Shown here: positions 1 through 11,764 of the stretch, piece after piece
Layout: each line of letters opens with the position of its first letter
Position numbering within the stretch: the first letter of the stretch is position 1
Made by a program: the position numbers and the translations under genes
Notes under the pieces: model-generated
The model's input: only the letters and a program-made list of their open reading frames with translations
Databases searched by the model: none
What the model was told of the DNA's origin: nothing
NCBI GenBank assembly: GCA_013399305.1
Contig: VXAI01000019.1
Coordinates: 7,092,047-7,156,046, forward strand
Source of the DNA: Rostratula benghalensis
Taxonomy: Eukaryota; Chordata; Aves; Charadriiformes; Rostratulidae
Reading direction: 5' to 3'
DNA length: 64,000 bases

Positions 1-1293
1 ACAACTTAATCAGAAAATCAGCGCTGGAATGACCTTATGTAGACAGAATAGTGAGTATCATTTCAATTCCTTATTTGAAGAAACCATTAGACTGGACAAG
101 TGAAAAGACATTATTAAGCAAGCTTAGGGAATAGACAGGTATTTTTCTGGGAATAAGTAAATCGAGTTATTTATCATAGCAAAATGAAGGCTAGAAGGAA
201 ATAAAATTACTTTCTGCAACTATAGTGGAAGGAAAGTAGGGGAAAAACTGTTTAACTAAAGGACAATGTTAGCACAATAATTGGTTATAAACTGAATGTT
301 GAATGCTCTCTGTCTGGCAGTAAGAACTGCCAAGACCTGAAAAAGATTGCATACGGTGCTTAGGGAAACTTCTTACTGCAAGCTTTAAAGAACAGGCTAG
401 ACAAATGTTTTCTGAGCACTGTGATCCCCACAACATGGGGAAAGACCAGATAACTAGGCAACCTCTAAAGCTTCCTTCCAGCCTTACTTCTGTAATATGG
501 TTTCATACAAAGACAGAGGATTGGACCGAATTTAAGCATCAAGAGATTGCCTCCATCACTAAGCTTTTATTGTTAAGACAAATCAAAATCCCTAAGCTGT
601 CAGAGGACTATACCTTTTGATAATATTTTTAGCCCTGCTACTCAGAATGGATATTTGCAGGTACATTACTAATGGGACAGTTTTTGGGAAAACTTGCAGT
701 TCTCAAAAGGAATCTTGCTCAGCATCTGGATGAAAGGGGCAGCTTTTGAAAGTGCTTTTCCATGGGTAGGTTGCAGGAAAAAAACATTAGTCACATGAAA
801 GCTTGAAAACGACAGAAAAAGATGCTTCAGATGGCTTTGTCGGGTTTTAAATGAGTCACCTAACACATCGCTTCAGGATTTTGTAGGACTAAAACTTAGT
901 TCTTGGACAAATTACCTCAGACACCTATTACCTCAGATATCTATTAAATGACAGGGTTTATCTGCATGAATTTCTAGGTACTATTGTATACACTGTTAAG
1001 ATAAGTTAAGACAATTTTCCATGACAATATGACTACTGGTTTTACAGCTTTTTTTTTTTTTTTAAGTTACCTTGCTTTTATTTATGGTGACACCTAAAGT
1101 TAATCAAAACCAGCTTCAGTAAATAGTGGTAGGCAAGGTGTGATTCCAAAGAATGTAGGGAGCTATTTCAATGGATTTAACAACCACAACCATGATTATT
1201 TCATTCATATCAGGTGTCTAGAAAAAACTTACTTGTGGTTAGTAAGTAAGATACTGACCCTACTGACTGGAAAAGGGGAGACATAACCTTCAG
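1..1293. other. Unique AT-rich non-coding stretch
   Basis: No gene, CR1 piece or RNA gene is recognisable here. The sequence is AT-rich with ordinary short open frames (71 codons or fewer) that resemble no protein I know. The only simple-sequence feature is a run of 15 T at 1049-1063. Confidence 0.6.
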
Positions 1294-1474
1294 GACCTGA
1301 GACCCTGGCCCAGGTTGCCCAGAGAAGCTGTGGCTGCCCCATCCCTGGAGGGGTTCAAGGCCAGGTTGGAGGGGGCTTGGAGCAACCTGGGCTGGTGGGA
1401 GGTGTCCCTGCCCAGGGTAGGGGGGTTGGAACTGGATAAACTTCCAACCCTAATCATGCTATTATTCTATTTAT
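1294..1474 (+). mobile_element. CR1 LINE, 5'-truncated 3' end
   Basis: The block begins in the conserved 'CTGGCCCAGGTTGCCCAGAG' region and runs through the 'CCCATCCCTGGAGG', 'GGAGCAACCTGG' and 'GTGTCCCTGCCCAGGG' segments. It ends in a degenerate ATTATTCTAT-type tail. It is only the 3' UTR-proximal part of CR1, with no ORF2 sequence. The 'GATCTTTAAGGTCCC' block near the 3' end is missing, so the tail has a small internal deletion. It shares the diagnostic 'GAGGGGGCTTGGAGC' and 'CTGGTGGGAGGTG' segments with the copies at 8952, 26490, 32441, 34751 and 43456 (the 34751 copy reads GGGAATTG in the second). Confidence 0.95.
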
Positions 1475-4400
1475 TTTTTTGCATCTGGATATTTGTTGTG
1501 TAAGAACTTCATATACTTGGCCTAATTTGTGGGCTGAACTTCAGGATTCTGGTCACTAAACTTACGCCTGAACTCCCAAAGTCTCTGCCTCCTAAAGTCC
1601 ACTTTTGCTTTGTATGAGTTAATAATTGTTATAGCAGAGTCACAGATCACTTGAGTTTGGGAAGTGTAATTAGCACCCATCATGTAGAAAGAAGGTATTA
1701 CAGAAATTGAAAATGGTCTGTGGAGATGTTTTCTTTTCATCATTTTCTCCACTTGCCTGGAACAGGGACTTGCCCTCTGTGACTGAACCCAGGGAAATTG
1801 CCAGTAATGCCCTAGCAGCACATAACCAGCTGTGGATAATTGAAATCCCCAATTGCAGCAACTCTCAGTTAGCTAAAGCAGAAGCAGCATGAGGATTCTT
1901 GAGACATAGAAAGCTTTGCTATCGATGCCTAAGGACAGAGTGTTAGGATACCTAGGGTTTTCAAAAAGAGAATATGCTGTATTAGAAATTGGTTTTTTTG
2001 TTTGGTTTTCAGCTTAGGCTATAAAACTCTCTGGGTATTTAAAGGAAACTTATTTTCATGCATTTGTGGGTTTTTTTCCACTTCTGACAAATGTTTAAAA
2101 ATTAGTTAAGCATCTGTTTTCCTCTTCGTTTGAAGCAACTTTTCCTTTTAAACAGCTGTTTAGCCTATGATAATAGTCTTCCTCCTGGGAAAGCAGTTCG
2201 TCTTTGTTGCCAGTTTCCAATACTTTTAAGATGGTTTGTTTTAAATCTCTAGCTGAATAACTTCTGCTGAGTTTTCTACTGCATATTTGTGCCTGCATGA
2301 CTGTTTTTTTTCCTCCCTGGCATATTAACACAATACTTCTTGTTGTGTTTACCATGCCATTAAGCACAAGGAGAGCTGTGCCGCTGACCAGACTATTGCT
2401 TGAAGGAAGATAAGAAGATGTGAGGTATGAACAGAGTAGTGGAAATCATTCCATCTCTCCTGTTTGCCTGTGAATATACCTTCTTCACTCTTTAAGTTCT
2501 CGTGTTTCATGTAGAAAAAGAAAGGTTGTATTATGTTAACAAATGCAAGAGAAGGCAGGAGGGTAGTTTTCCTCAGCTGTTACTAGAGGATGCAATAGAG
2601 AGACACTCAAAGCCTTGGGAGTTAAACAAGAAGTCCTCCAGGGCCTGGAAGAAAATACAGTAATGAAAAACAAATCAGTAATTACTGAGCTTACAGTGCT
2701 CTCACTGCTTTTGTATTCCTTAGTTTTGGGGTTTTTTTGGTTTAGTGAGAACGATGGTTTCTATAAGCGGCTTTAACAATTCCTAAGGAAAACAAATCAC
2801 TCAAGCTAAGCTTCAGCTGCTACTTTAGTAACTGGCTGTAACATAGACCACAGGCACTGGAAAAATGTCTCCTAGTTTTTCAGGAAAATGCTATTCATGG
2901 GAACAAAAGTTTTAGCTCAAAGACTCGGGGGATGTCAAAACCTTCTACTGCAACACAGAAAATAGCAGGAAGTTAAATATAGATTTAGGCAAAGGCTAAG
3001 AGATCTGTTCCTTTTTTGTTGTTGTTAAGACAGCTTAGGAGTTGCTGCAACCCCATGAGTTTCTAAAAAGAAAAAGTCAAAGACCTCGAGCTGTAGATCA
3101 GATCAATGGTTTACAGTAGTGTGGGGGTTTGGGGGTTAAAAAAAAAATGTATCAATTTGTTGATTATCTCTCTCTCATTTCTGAGTGTCTATCTACAGTG
3201 TCTCCCTACAAACACTTCTTCAGGGAAAAGTTACTGAAGAGGTGGGGAACTGTGACTCCAGAATGAAAACGTACAACCATCTTTTAGGACAGGGTGAAGA
3301 AAGAGGATGCAGAGCTGCAACTTGTGGTTCAACTTCGTTTCACAGCAGCTTCCATTTTCCTGCTTTCCACCCACTGAGAAAATTGTGTGTCTTGAGTCAG
3401 TGATGTTCTCCAGCTCTGTAATCTTTTTTGTATGGGAAACCATAGTATTGCCTCATAGGACATATAGGCAATAAGATCATAAGAACAGGGGGATATCACA
3501 TATTTATAGGCTTGTGGGGAGATTCTTCCTGGAGGTTTTGGCCAAAAACTTTAGCTTGACTTTTTCAACTGTTTTGGAACTGGGAATCCATCATTTACTT
3601 GAAGATATTTTGCACAAAATGTCTTCAGTTGAAATGTCAATTTTCTTTTAAAACTCTTTCCTTAAGTGTAAAATTTCAACTAGCCTCAGGAGAGTATATC
3701 AAACACTTCAAATGACTTACATTTTCCCCCTGAGACACAACAGAGGTTATTTATTGGTGAGGGTTGATGGTAAAAGACACCTGTCTCCTTTTGCTTCTTC
3801 TCCCACTTTTTTTTTTTTCTTTTTTCCCCGCTGTACAGTCATAGTGATTAAGGCTCTTTGGATGAGATTTTCAGAAATGTTCAGTGTTTGCTTTCAGGTG
3901 CTTCATGAAAGGAATGGATTTTGGCAGCAGAGCTGGAATGGGAGTGATCACTTGTAGCCCTTCGTATGAACTCCAGTTTGTTATAGACTGTGGTTTTTTT
4001 GGTTTTTTTGCCTAAGCTGATCTCCTAAGTCCTGCTCCACTCCTTGCAGAGGTCCTGAGGGTCTCCTGGAGCCCCACTTAGGCAAAGCCGTTTCCTACAG
4101 TCACCACAAGACACAACCTTCACTTACTGTGTTGTAAAAATCAGGTTTTACTCAGCATGAGGAAGGCAGCCACACGCGAATTTTCAACCACAGATGTGAA
4201 CTACTTCAAAAAAGACCAGGTTTATCACAAAATTACCAAAAAGTTAGCCTGATTGTCCATGACTAGTGTGAAACTGATACAGCCTTGGGAAGGTCATGGG
4301 CTGGAGGACAAACCATACGTGGCAGGTACTTTGGGAAGCCACGGCTGAAAAGAGCATCTTCTAATAATGTGTGCAATGAGGCCACTGGCAGTAGTTAATG

Positions 4401-4519
4401 AGGTCTTTCTGCACCCCTCCTGGTTAATTTTGGTTAGTGGATTAATATTTCCCAAAAGGAACTGGCATTCCTAACCTAAAAAACCCCTCCTCTTCTAATA
4501 AGAAAAAAATGGAAGGAAA
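1475..4519. other. Unique non-coding stretch
   Basis: No repeat family is recognised. It contains G/T-rich tracts at 2723-2743 and 3991-4010 and an open frame on the minus strand (2095-2445) listed separately. Runs of T occur near 3810. Nothing else in it can be assigned. Confidence 0.55.
2095..2445 (-). other. Open frame of unknown status (possible terminal exon, or chance)
   Basis: The minus strand is open for about 116 codons from 2445 to a TAA at 2095-2097. The first in-frame ATG is well inside; one ORF start nearer the 5' side is a GTG. The C-terminal half is charged and protein-like (a Lys/Glu/Asp-rich stretch with three Cys in all), and a pyrimidine-rich tract followed by AG (about 2417-2399 on the minus strand) would make a reasonable splice acceptor inside it. 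I recognise no family, see no AATAAA just downstream, and an open frame of this size is expected by chance in a window this long. It is recorded only because its composition is less random than most. Confidence 0.12.
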
Positions 4520-4591
4520 ACATATAATACATATTATAATATATAATGTACATAATATATAAATATATATATAATATATGTAAAATATATG
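4520..4591. repeat. Imperfect (TA)n microsatellite
   Basis: About 70 bases made almost only of A and T, as interrupted TA/TATAA units with occasional C or G. It is self-complementary over much of its length, so it could extrude as an AT-rich hairpin and may be unstable. Confidence 0.85.
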
Positions 4592-4917
4592 ACAAGTCAA
4601 AACTTGAGGACTGGCATCTGGAAGACATAAGTCTTATTTCTGATTTTTTCAGATACTCAGTTAATATAAACCATAATTATTTTTAATCATTCTTATTACA
4701 GCAGTATTTAAGAACTGGTTTAAAGTGAGCCTCCACGGTGCTGGGCACTACACGAAGCACATAACTGTAGGTGTTACTCCCTTCTTACTTCTCTGCATAG
4801 AAAAATATTCACTGCATAGAGAAGGGAGATGGGAGCTGACACACAGAGGGAGCCACAGGGTGGCAATAAACATGATTTTAGTATCTTTTTCATTCCTCTT
4901 TCTTTAGTGATTTACTT

Positions 4918-5060
4918 GGGGGGGGGGAGGGAGCAGGAGGGGTGAGGAAAGGAAAGTAAACAGAGTAACAAGGCAGGGAGAGGGTGTAAAATGGAATTAA
5001 ACAGGTAGGAAGAGGCCGTGAGGAAAAGAAAAGACTGGAGCAATTAGTGAGACAGAACGA
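4918..5060 (+). repeat. G-run and purine-rich tract
   Basis: A run of ten G (4918-4927) leads into about 130 bases dominated by A and G on this strand, with short GGAGGG and GAGGAAA-type units. It could support G-quadruplex or triplex structure. It is low-complexity sequence, not a gene. Confidence 0.7.
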
Positions 5061-5559
5061 GACAGAACAAGTCAGCCAAAGCTACAGATTCAGTGAATGC
5101 TCGGGTGAACCTGCCACGGCTGGTCCTGTGCCTGTGGCCAGGTATTTTTCCCTTCTGCTGTGTGCTTTTGAGAAAAAGCTGCAACTGCAAGGGGTTTTGC
5201 TTTTCTGAAAGACCTGGGTGAGAGAAACCCTTTCATTCCCTTCTCGTGGGATTTCTGTTCTTCTCATTTGGAGCCCTTTCTAATTAACATAAATACTTCC
5301 ATCTTCCAAAACGCAAAGCTAACTTAGGGCTTGAACATGGAATTGCCAATTAAAAGCCTAAAATCTAAATACAGAAGTGTTTATTAGCAAGAGAACAAAG
5401 AAAGGTAAACAGGAAGGATCTTGAGAGTCCTGTTTGATTTAAGTACCATTTTTATTTTTTTCTTTCCCAGCAAGAACTGATGCTTTTAGACATGATCTTT
5501 TAGCAGGGGTGTTCTAAAGCTGTGAACTGCAGTGTGTGTGTTTGGGGGGGTTATGACTG

Positions 5560-6260
5560 TTTTGTTAGGATCCTTTCTTCTCTCTGGTGTAAAGCACAAT
5601 GTAAAATGGGCTGTCTATATGTATTCATGTATCCTGTATGCAAAATTGCATGTGGAACAGCAAGAGGTAATAAAGGTAAACACAACCAGCCTGCATTGTG
5701 CGCTAATCCCTCAGGCCTTGCAACTTCTGAAATATCAATCACAGCTGCATCAGGGGGACATATGATTGCTGATATTATCTCTACTGCTCTTGCTTTTATC
5801 TCTGTTGCTCTGGGTCTAGAGCCAGGGTTAGCTGGGTGCTGTCTAGCAAAATTGCCTTTGTAAAGCCAAAGTGGTTCCCCAGGCGGGGCAGGAGGCGTTG
5901 GGTACCTGGCATCTCTTATAAACAGAAATTATAAAGGCAGTTCTTGACTATCTCCCTGAAAATGCCATTCATTAAAGTCGATTCATGTGTGTGGCGGCAG
6001 AGGAAATGAAAACAGAACTTTTACACTCCCAAAGTCGGTACACATTTTTGGCAGAGCTCCTTTAATGTTACAGAGGTACAGCCTGACACAGCTCTGTGTC
6101 TGCCACTGTTTATGCATCATCTGCAAGGGCTCGTCTGTCTGGTTATCAGGTACTTGATCATAATTTATTACACCATGCTTGTTATTTCAGCAACATTTCT
6201 TGTTTACTTGGATGCTCTACTTACCATGTGAACTCATGCTTTCCTTATATGGATGGCATT
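5560..6260. promoter_or_regulatory. Candidate conserved non-coding block
   Basis: This block is free of recognised repeats and homopolymers and has a more balanced composition than its surroundings, with scattered CpGs near 5880-6030. It carries motif-like words such as TATCAATCACAGCTG (about 5733), TTATGCATCATC (about 6111) and a TGATCATAATTTATTAC stretch (about 6154). These are typical of developmental enhancers but are not specific. Conservation could not be checked, so this is only a candidate. Confidence 0.2.
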
Positions 6261-7929
6261 TAGGGGACCGTCATTATAATGAAAAAATGTGATTTTTGAC
6301 TTATCATGTTATTTTACAGGGAGGGAGGGGAGGATTATTCAGTGTGCAGACTTTCAGCTTGCAAGAGACTGTGTCATTCTGCTCGCTGTACTCCCCTTTT
6401 TGAAGTACAAAAGGGTCCCTAAACAGTAAAAAGGTGGCTGCTGGTTTATATTCCTGTTAAAATTTTGCACTATAAGGACTGATTCACTGTATTTTCTCTT
6501 ACAGACAAATTCTACCTGTCGTTTTAAATAACCTTGAATAAGTTATTCAGGCGGAGAGGGATGTTCTTTTATTGTATGTGAAAAACAACTACTTGCACTG
6601 TATTATTGTTGGTTATTCGTACGTGGGTTGTTAAAGACATTTTTGGAGTGTTGAGACATTTTTTCCCCTGTTAACTGTGATAAATTGTGGACTGGAAATA
6701 TATGAAACCTGTGCATTTTAATTACTTGCCCAAAGAAGAATAAGCATAATGTCACACGTGGTTGCTGAATCTGCAATGAGCTTCCCACAGCTGGAGAACT
6801 GCAGCAGCAATTTTTGCAACCAGCTGAGGTTTGATTCACTCCTTTCACCTGGGAAGTATAGAGCAACTCCCAGATTTTTCATGAACTCAAAGTAGTAAAA
6901 ACGTTTGTGGCATTAAAAATATGAAAATGCTGTATGTTTGTGACTGTTTATCCTTGGGAAAAGAATCTTTCTTCTCACTGTGAAATGTGGCAGAATTTAA
7001 GAAAGATATTCCAAAAGGGTTCAAGAGCAGCATTAGAGGGAAATGAGGGATTTTTAACTTTTTCAAATGATACTAAGAACCTTCCTTTGTGATTACCTGT
7101 GTGGATTTGTTATTGTATAGCACACATTTGATATGCTGTATCTATGGTACAGTGAATTCCAGTAGCTTGGGGGGCGGGGGGGTTAACACAAAGCAATTGT
7201 CTTGTTTGTCATAATTTCTTTATTTTACCTTGAGCTTTGCCTGCAAGACACCACTTAGCTTAATTACCAACACTGGGTCAGATGCTCATTAGAAAATAGC
7301 ACAGATATATGATGTGGGCTTAAACAGAAAGTTACAACTGTAATTTGACATGTATTGTAACCAGTTTGAAACCTTACCCAGTGCTTGGGTGCAGGGAAGC
7401 CTTTAGAAGCTACAGTTAGAGTATGACCAAACCTTTTCTACTATTTATGGCATTCACAAAAAGATCAAGTATTGGATCTTGAACAGACTCAGCCTGCTGG
7501 GTTTGCAGATGTCTGCTCCTTCAAACAGATCAAAGTCCAGATCTTAAGGTTCATCAACCTTCCACTCAGTCTTTGAGTCCAGAGCAGGGACCAGAAGCTG
7601 GTTGTTCTACTGGAATTAGAGCAACCTGTGTCTAGGCAGCTCCAGTTTTTCTCAGATTTAAGGCAGGGTGATAAAAACATGTTTGGCCTTGACCAGTCTG
7701 GCCTCCCTGAGAAAATCCCACTTGGTTTCTATTGCCACAGCCACAAGACATCCCCCAGCCTTTTGTTTTGACCCTAATAGAGGCAGTGGCTTGATGACAA
7801 AAATCCCTGGTTTCTGTAACTAAGCAAGTTGTCTTGTGAGTGAGTTGGGACCTCACCTGACCTGACATTTTCCTTCTCTGTCTCCCAGGATGGAGGGAAC
7901 GTTCCAGGGATTCACTCATAAATAGCTCA

Positions 7930-7960
7930 GGGTTTTTTTGGTTTTTGTTTTTTTTTTTTT
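7930..7960 (+). repeat. G/T-rich tract ending in a T run
   Basis: GGGTTTTTTTGGTTTTTG followed by 14 or so T. On the minus strand it reads as an A run, then CCAAAAAAACCC. It belongs to the recurring A/C-rich (G/T-rich) tract type seen at about a dozen places in the window. Confidence 0.75.
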
Positions 7961-8283
7961 CTGGGCTGGCTAAATTTTTGCCTGGCCAATCTTTTAGAAA
8001 AAGAGTAAGAAAACTTAATTCTTGCTGTAGTGCTAAAGAGGCCCATTATACAATTCACTTGGGATAAGAGGGAACCCAGGGTTAATCACACTTTTAAAAG
8101 TATGAAATTTAGCATAGTAAATAGGTCCCTGAAGCCTTTTAGTCTAGACGTGGTTTGCATACAACTTTTTCTTATGTAATTATAATATTTTTAATCTGTT
8201 ATAACAATTTCTCCAAAACATTTTAAAAGAGGAAGAATGGGCATAAATTCTGCTATGGCTTGCACAAGCTCTGCTAATTCTTA

Positions 8284-8324
8284 TGGGTTTTGGGTTTTTG
8301 TGGTGGTTTTGTTTTTTTTTTTTT
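8284..8324 (+). repeat. G/T-rich tract ending in a T run
   Basis: Alternating G and T blocks (GGGTTTTGGGTTTTTG, then GGTGGTTTTG) lead into 13 T. It has the same architecture as the tract at 7930, in the same orientation and only 350 bases away. Confidence 0.75.
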
Positions 8325-8951
8325 AAATATCCCTGTGAGGTTCTCTACTTCCACCGGGCTGGAATGTTTGCTACAGGTAAACAAAGTTTGAAAAACCACT
8401 GTGTACTTAAAAACAGTTGATGCATGGAAACAAAACCAAAATAATATTGTTACAAAGGTTTTATTCTGTGTCTTTGTAAATGTCAAGAAATGTTGCAAGG
8501 GTAAGTAAAATTTGCAACCACTTTGCAGTTTTTCTCACAATTTGCTACTTGCCTTTCAAAACAAGTTTGTTTGCTGCTCACAATTAGCACTTTTTCTCTT
8601 CATTAAAATAATTTCCCAGGTGCTTCTCAAACTTAAGTATGCACTCATGTTCCACTCTCCTTGGGAAAAAATAAAAACACCTTTTTTTTTGCCTCAGGCA
8701 TTTTTTAATGTTTGTCATGTGTCTGTTAGGACATGGTGGTGACGGAATGATAGAGTTTGGAGTGTTGCTGGTTAGCCAAGAATATTGTCTTATGACACAT
8801 GGGGTCCCCTTCCATTCCTGAGATCCCTTTCACTTAGCCAAAAGAATCTCTTTAAGCTGAAGTTCCTCCTTTTCTTTGACCATGTATCTGATTGAAAAAG
8901 GCAGATATCTATAAAAACATCATTTCATGTAGAGCTGGAAGTCGTAATGGG

Positions 8952-9213
8952 TTCATAGAATTGTAGAATTATTTGGGTTGGAACGGACTTTAAAGGTCAT
9001 CTGGTCCCACCCCCTGCCCTGGGCAGGGACACCTCCCACCAGCCCGGGTTGCTCCAAGCCCCCTCCAACCTGGCCTTGAACCCCTCCAGGGATGGGGCAG
9101 CCACAGCTTCTCTGGGCAACCTGGGCCAGGCTCTCACCACCCTCACCCCAAAGAAGTTCTTCCCAATATTTCATCTATATCTACACTCTTTCAGTCTTAA
9201 GCCATTAACCCTA
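8952..9213 (-). mobile_element. CR1 LINE, 5'-truncated 3' end
   Basis: Read on the + strand, it starts with the inverted 3' tail (TTCATAGAATTGTAGAATTA), then TTTGGGTTGGAACGGAC and the CCTGGGCAGGGACACCTCCC block. It continues through the CCCAAAGAAGTTCTTCCCAA segment into a degraded part ending near GCCATTAACCCTAAA. It is nearly identical by eye to the copy at 43456 over the 'GCCCTGGGCAGG' to 'CACCACCCTCAC' stretch. Confidence 0.96.
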
Positions 9214-11719
9214 AATTAATTTTTTATTTCAGTGAGCAGCTCTCTTCCAGAACTTATCAAGTTGTCTACTTTTCCATGTTCTTCAGAACCTTCCCAGTTA
9301 TTATTAGCAATTAAAAAAAAATAAAATCTGCATTTGTTTTCACTTCTCTTGTCTTGCACAGATTTGACTCTCACAGAGCAGTGTTGGTTTTGTTCATCAG
9401 ATCCCAGCCAAGGTCACCCCCTCGTGCTACACCAAGCACAAAGTTGCAGACAGATGAAGCCTTGAGCTGTGAGTTGCACGTCCAGATTTTGCCTGTGGCA
9501 ATTTTCACTATTTTGGTGTAGATTTTACTCCATGCTGTTTCAGGCAAAGATGCATTTATTCACTTTTTCTCAGCTCTGATAGCTTGTCCTTCTAAAAGAT
9601 TACCTATACCCAATCATTCGACCTTCAGCTTCCACCGTGTCTCTAATATGATCATTCCTTACATATTAGAGGTGGTACAGCGGTAAGATATTTTCAGTAT
9701 AGATAATGTAAAAAAGCCCTTCCCTTTTCATGTGACAATTAGGGCTGCCTGAGTGTTGAAATATATGTTGGGGGATGCATATATTTGCTATATAAAACCA
9801 GAGAGAGTAAAGGGGAAGGTAAAGCTGCATGTTAAAAAAAAAGAAAAAAAAGAAACCAAAAAACCCAACAAAACCCCAAACAGCCGCCTTCCACAGAGTG
9901 GGAACTCTGAACGCAGTGCACACAGTTTGAGCATCCGTGATTAGATAGTACTTTCAAGCCTATTTGTTTTGAAAAATCTGGCCTTCCTACACAGTACCCT
10001 TCAGGATGCAATGTAAATTGAACTGCGGGGCACTCCATAGCAAATCTGCAGTCATTATCTCTTCGTTGATTCTGTCTCGTGTCTCATAACTTTTCAGAGG
10101 TACATGTGAAGCTCCTCTCCTAAAAGCTATTACTTTGCCTCCATGATACCTGTTGATATGAGATGATGAAATAAAGCTGATTACTCATCCCAGCAGGCAC
10201 CTGCTTTCACCTTGTTGTGTGTAGTTTATCACAAACATTGCTGCCTGGTATTTCAAGTTGAAAATTAGGCAGATGCAAGAACACAACATATGCCACTGGG
10301 CCATTTTATATCTTCTAGCAGCACACATGAGAAGTTTATAATGCCATGAAAGCAACATTAAACAGATGAGACAGCAAATTTAAACAAAGCCCACTGCCAA
10401 AGGTGGGAGTGAAAATGGGACCTAACTACTTAGTTCCTCCCTTTGAAAAGAGAAATTTTTGCAGCAGAGAGCATAATGAAAAAATCCATAGAACAAAAAC
10501 CAGGCAAAGTTTAAATATGTATTTTTAAATAAATTGGGAATGTTAAGATGCCTTTACCAATGTTAATACACACTTATTTTCCAAATATACTTTTCCATAA
10601 TTTCAGGGGAAATAAACAAATTTTGGTGAAAAAAAGGTTAAACAAGTTCAAATTAGAATTCTTTTAGGTTTTGTATGTGCAAAGCACAGATAATTATAAA
10701 GGTACAAAGTAGTTATAAGTATAGCAAGTGTGGCTTTAAATATTAAAATAAAATTAAACATCAAATATTATCTGAAAACTCGTGCAGAAACGAAAAATGT
10801 CTTAAGAATATCATATTTCCAACAAAATCAGATGAATCACAAAACCTTCCTTTTTGCTAGATTTTTTTCTGATGACCCTATTCTAAAGCAGTGATGACTC
10901 CCTTCCTTGATTTGTAACAAATTCCATTGCTCTTAAGGACAACTGAGCAGATTCAACAGAGGAAACAAAGGGAAAAGGACTGGCAAAGTAAAAGACACAG
11001 AACTTCCATGCTTCATTTACAAAACCAGCTGTATTTTACAAGATCGCTCTACTCCTGAACTCTGGGTTCATAAAGGAAATTGGTTTTTTGGGGGGTTTTT
11101 TTCCACAAATTGAGCTACTGCTTGTTTTGAGTGTGGGTCAGGCTCCAGTCATACATGTGTGAAACACCTCCTATATGACGTTCCCTAATCTTGCACTTTG
11201 CTTTATGCTAAAAATATAAGAAGAAATTGGTAGAGTTAAATTCTGCTTTTTATTTAATATTCAGGGAAAGGCAATTTCTAGGCTGAAACTTCTGCATCCA
11301 TGTTTGAGTTGCACGAGAATAAAACCTGGTCATATTTAAATTGAGACAACTGTTTTAAGAATTTATTTTTGATACTTTTTCTTAAAAAAAAAAAAGGTGT
11401 TTTAATAATTTTTTTTTAGGTTTTTATAAAAATCATTGAATCCACACACACATACACAATCCTATTAAATACCAAAAATTTGGGGGAATTTATTTTTCTA
11501 CATAATGGAATGTTTTTATCACATATATTATGATTAAACCGTTTTTAAAATTGTCTGTTCTCTAACATTGACCTGGAAATAATATAATAATATGTAAATT
11601 AATTTGTTAAACAGTTGAGATTGCTTTCTCTAAAATATTTCATGATGACTGCCTGTCCTTCATGGCAATTTCTAGTACCCTAGAATACTACCTAGGTAAA
11701 TCTTTGACTTCTTATTTGA
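9214..11719. other. Unique AT-rich non-coding stretch
   Basis: No CR1 or gene is seen. It includes an A/C-rich tract (9831-9882), a unique non-repetitive stretch at 10020-10440 with E-box-like CACCTG and CAGGTG words, and a G/T tract at 11081-11101. Otherwise it is increasingly AT-rich towards the assembly gap. Confidence 0.55.
9831..9882 (-). repeat. A/C-rich tract (A run plus CCAAAAAACCC)
   Basis: An interrupted A run leads into CCAAAAAACCCAACAAAAC at 9856-9874. Exactly the same 19-mer occurs at 24545-24563, and a one-mismatch version of its core on the opposite strand near 29760-29785. No shared sequence is visible upstream of the A runs. Confidence 0.75.
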
Positions 11720-11764
11720 NNNNNNNNNNNNNNNNNNNNNNNNNNNNNNNNNNNNNNNNNNNNN
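11720..11764. other. Assembly gap (45 N)
   Basis: Forty-five undetermined bases. The open frame translated across it has no meaning. Flanks are AT-rich unique sequence. Confidence 0.99.

Larger units (their letters stand above)
5061..8951. other. Unique non-coding stretch
   Basis: No gene or CR1 piece is seen. It holds a candidate conserved block (5560-6260, listed separately), G runs near 7169-7181, and G/T-rich tracts ending in long T runs at 7930-7960 and 8284-8324. Open frames up to 113 codons occur, overlap each other in several frames, and look like chance. Confidence 0.55.

Noticed and set aside
4030..4330. Possible old LTR on the minus strand
   Set aside because: GC-richer text suggested an LTR, but no TG...CA ends, second copy, primer-binding site or polypurine tract could be found.
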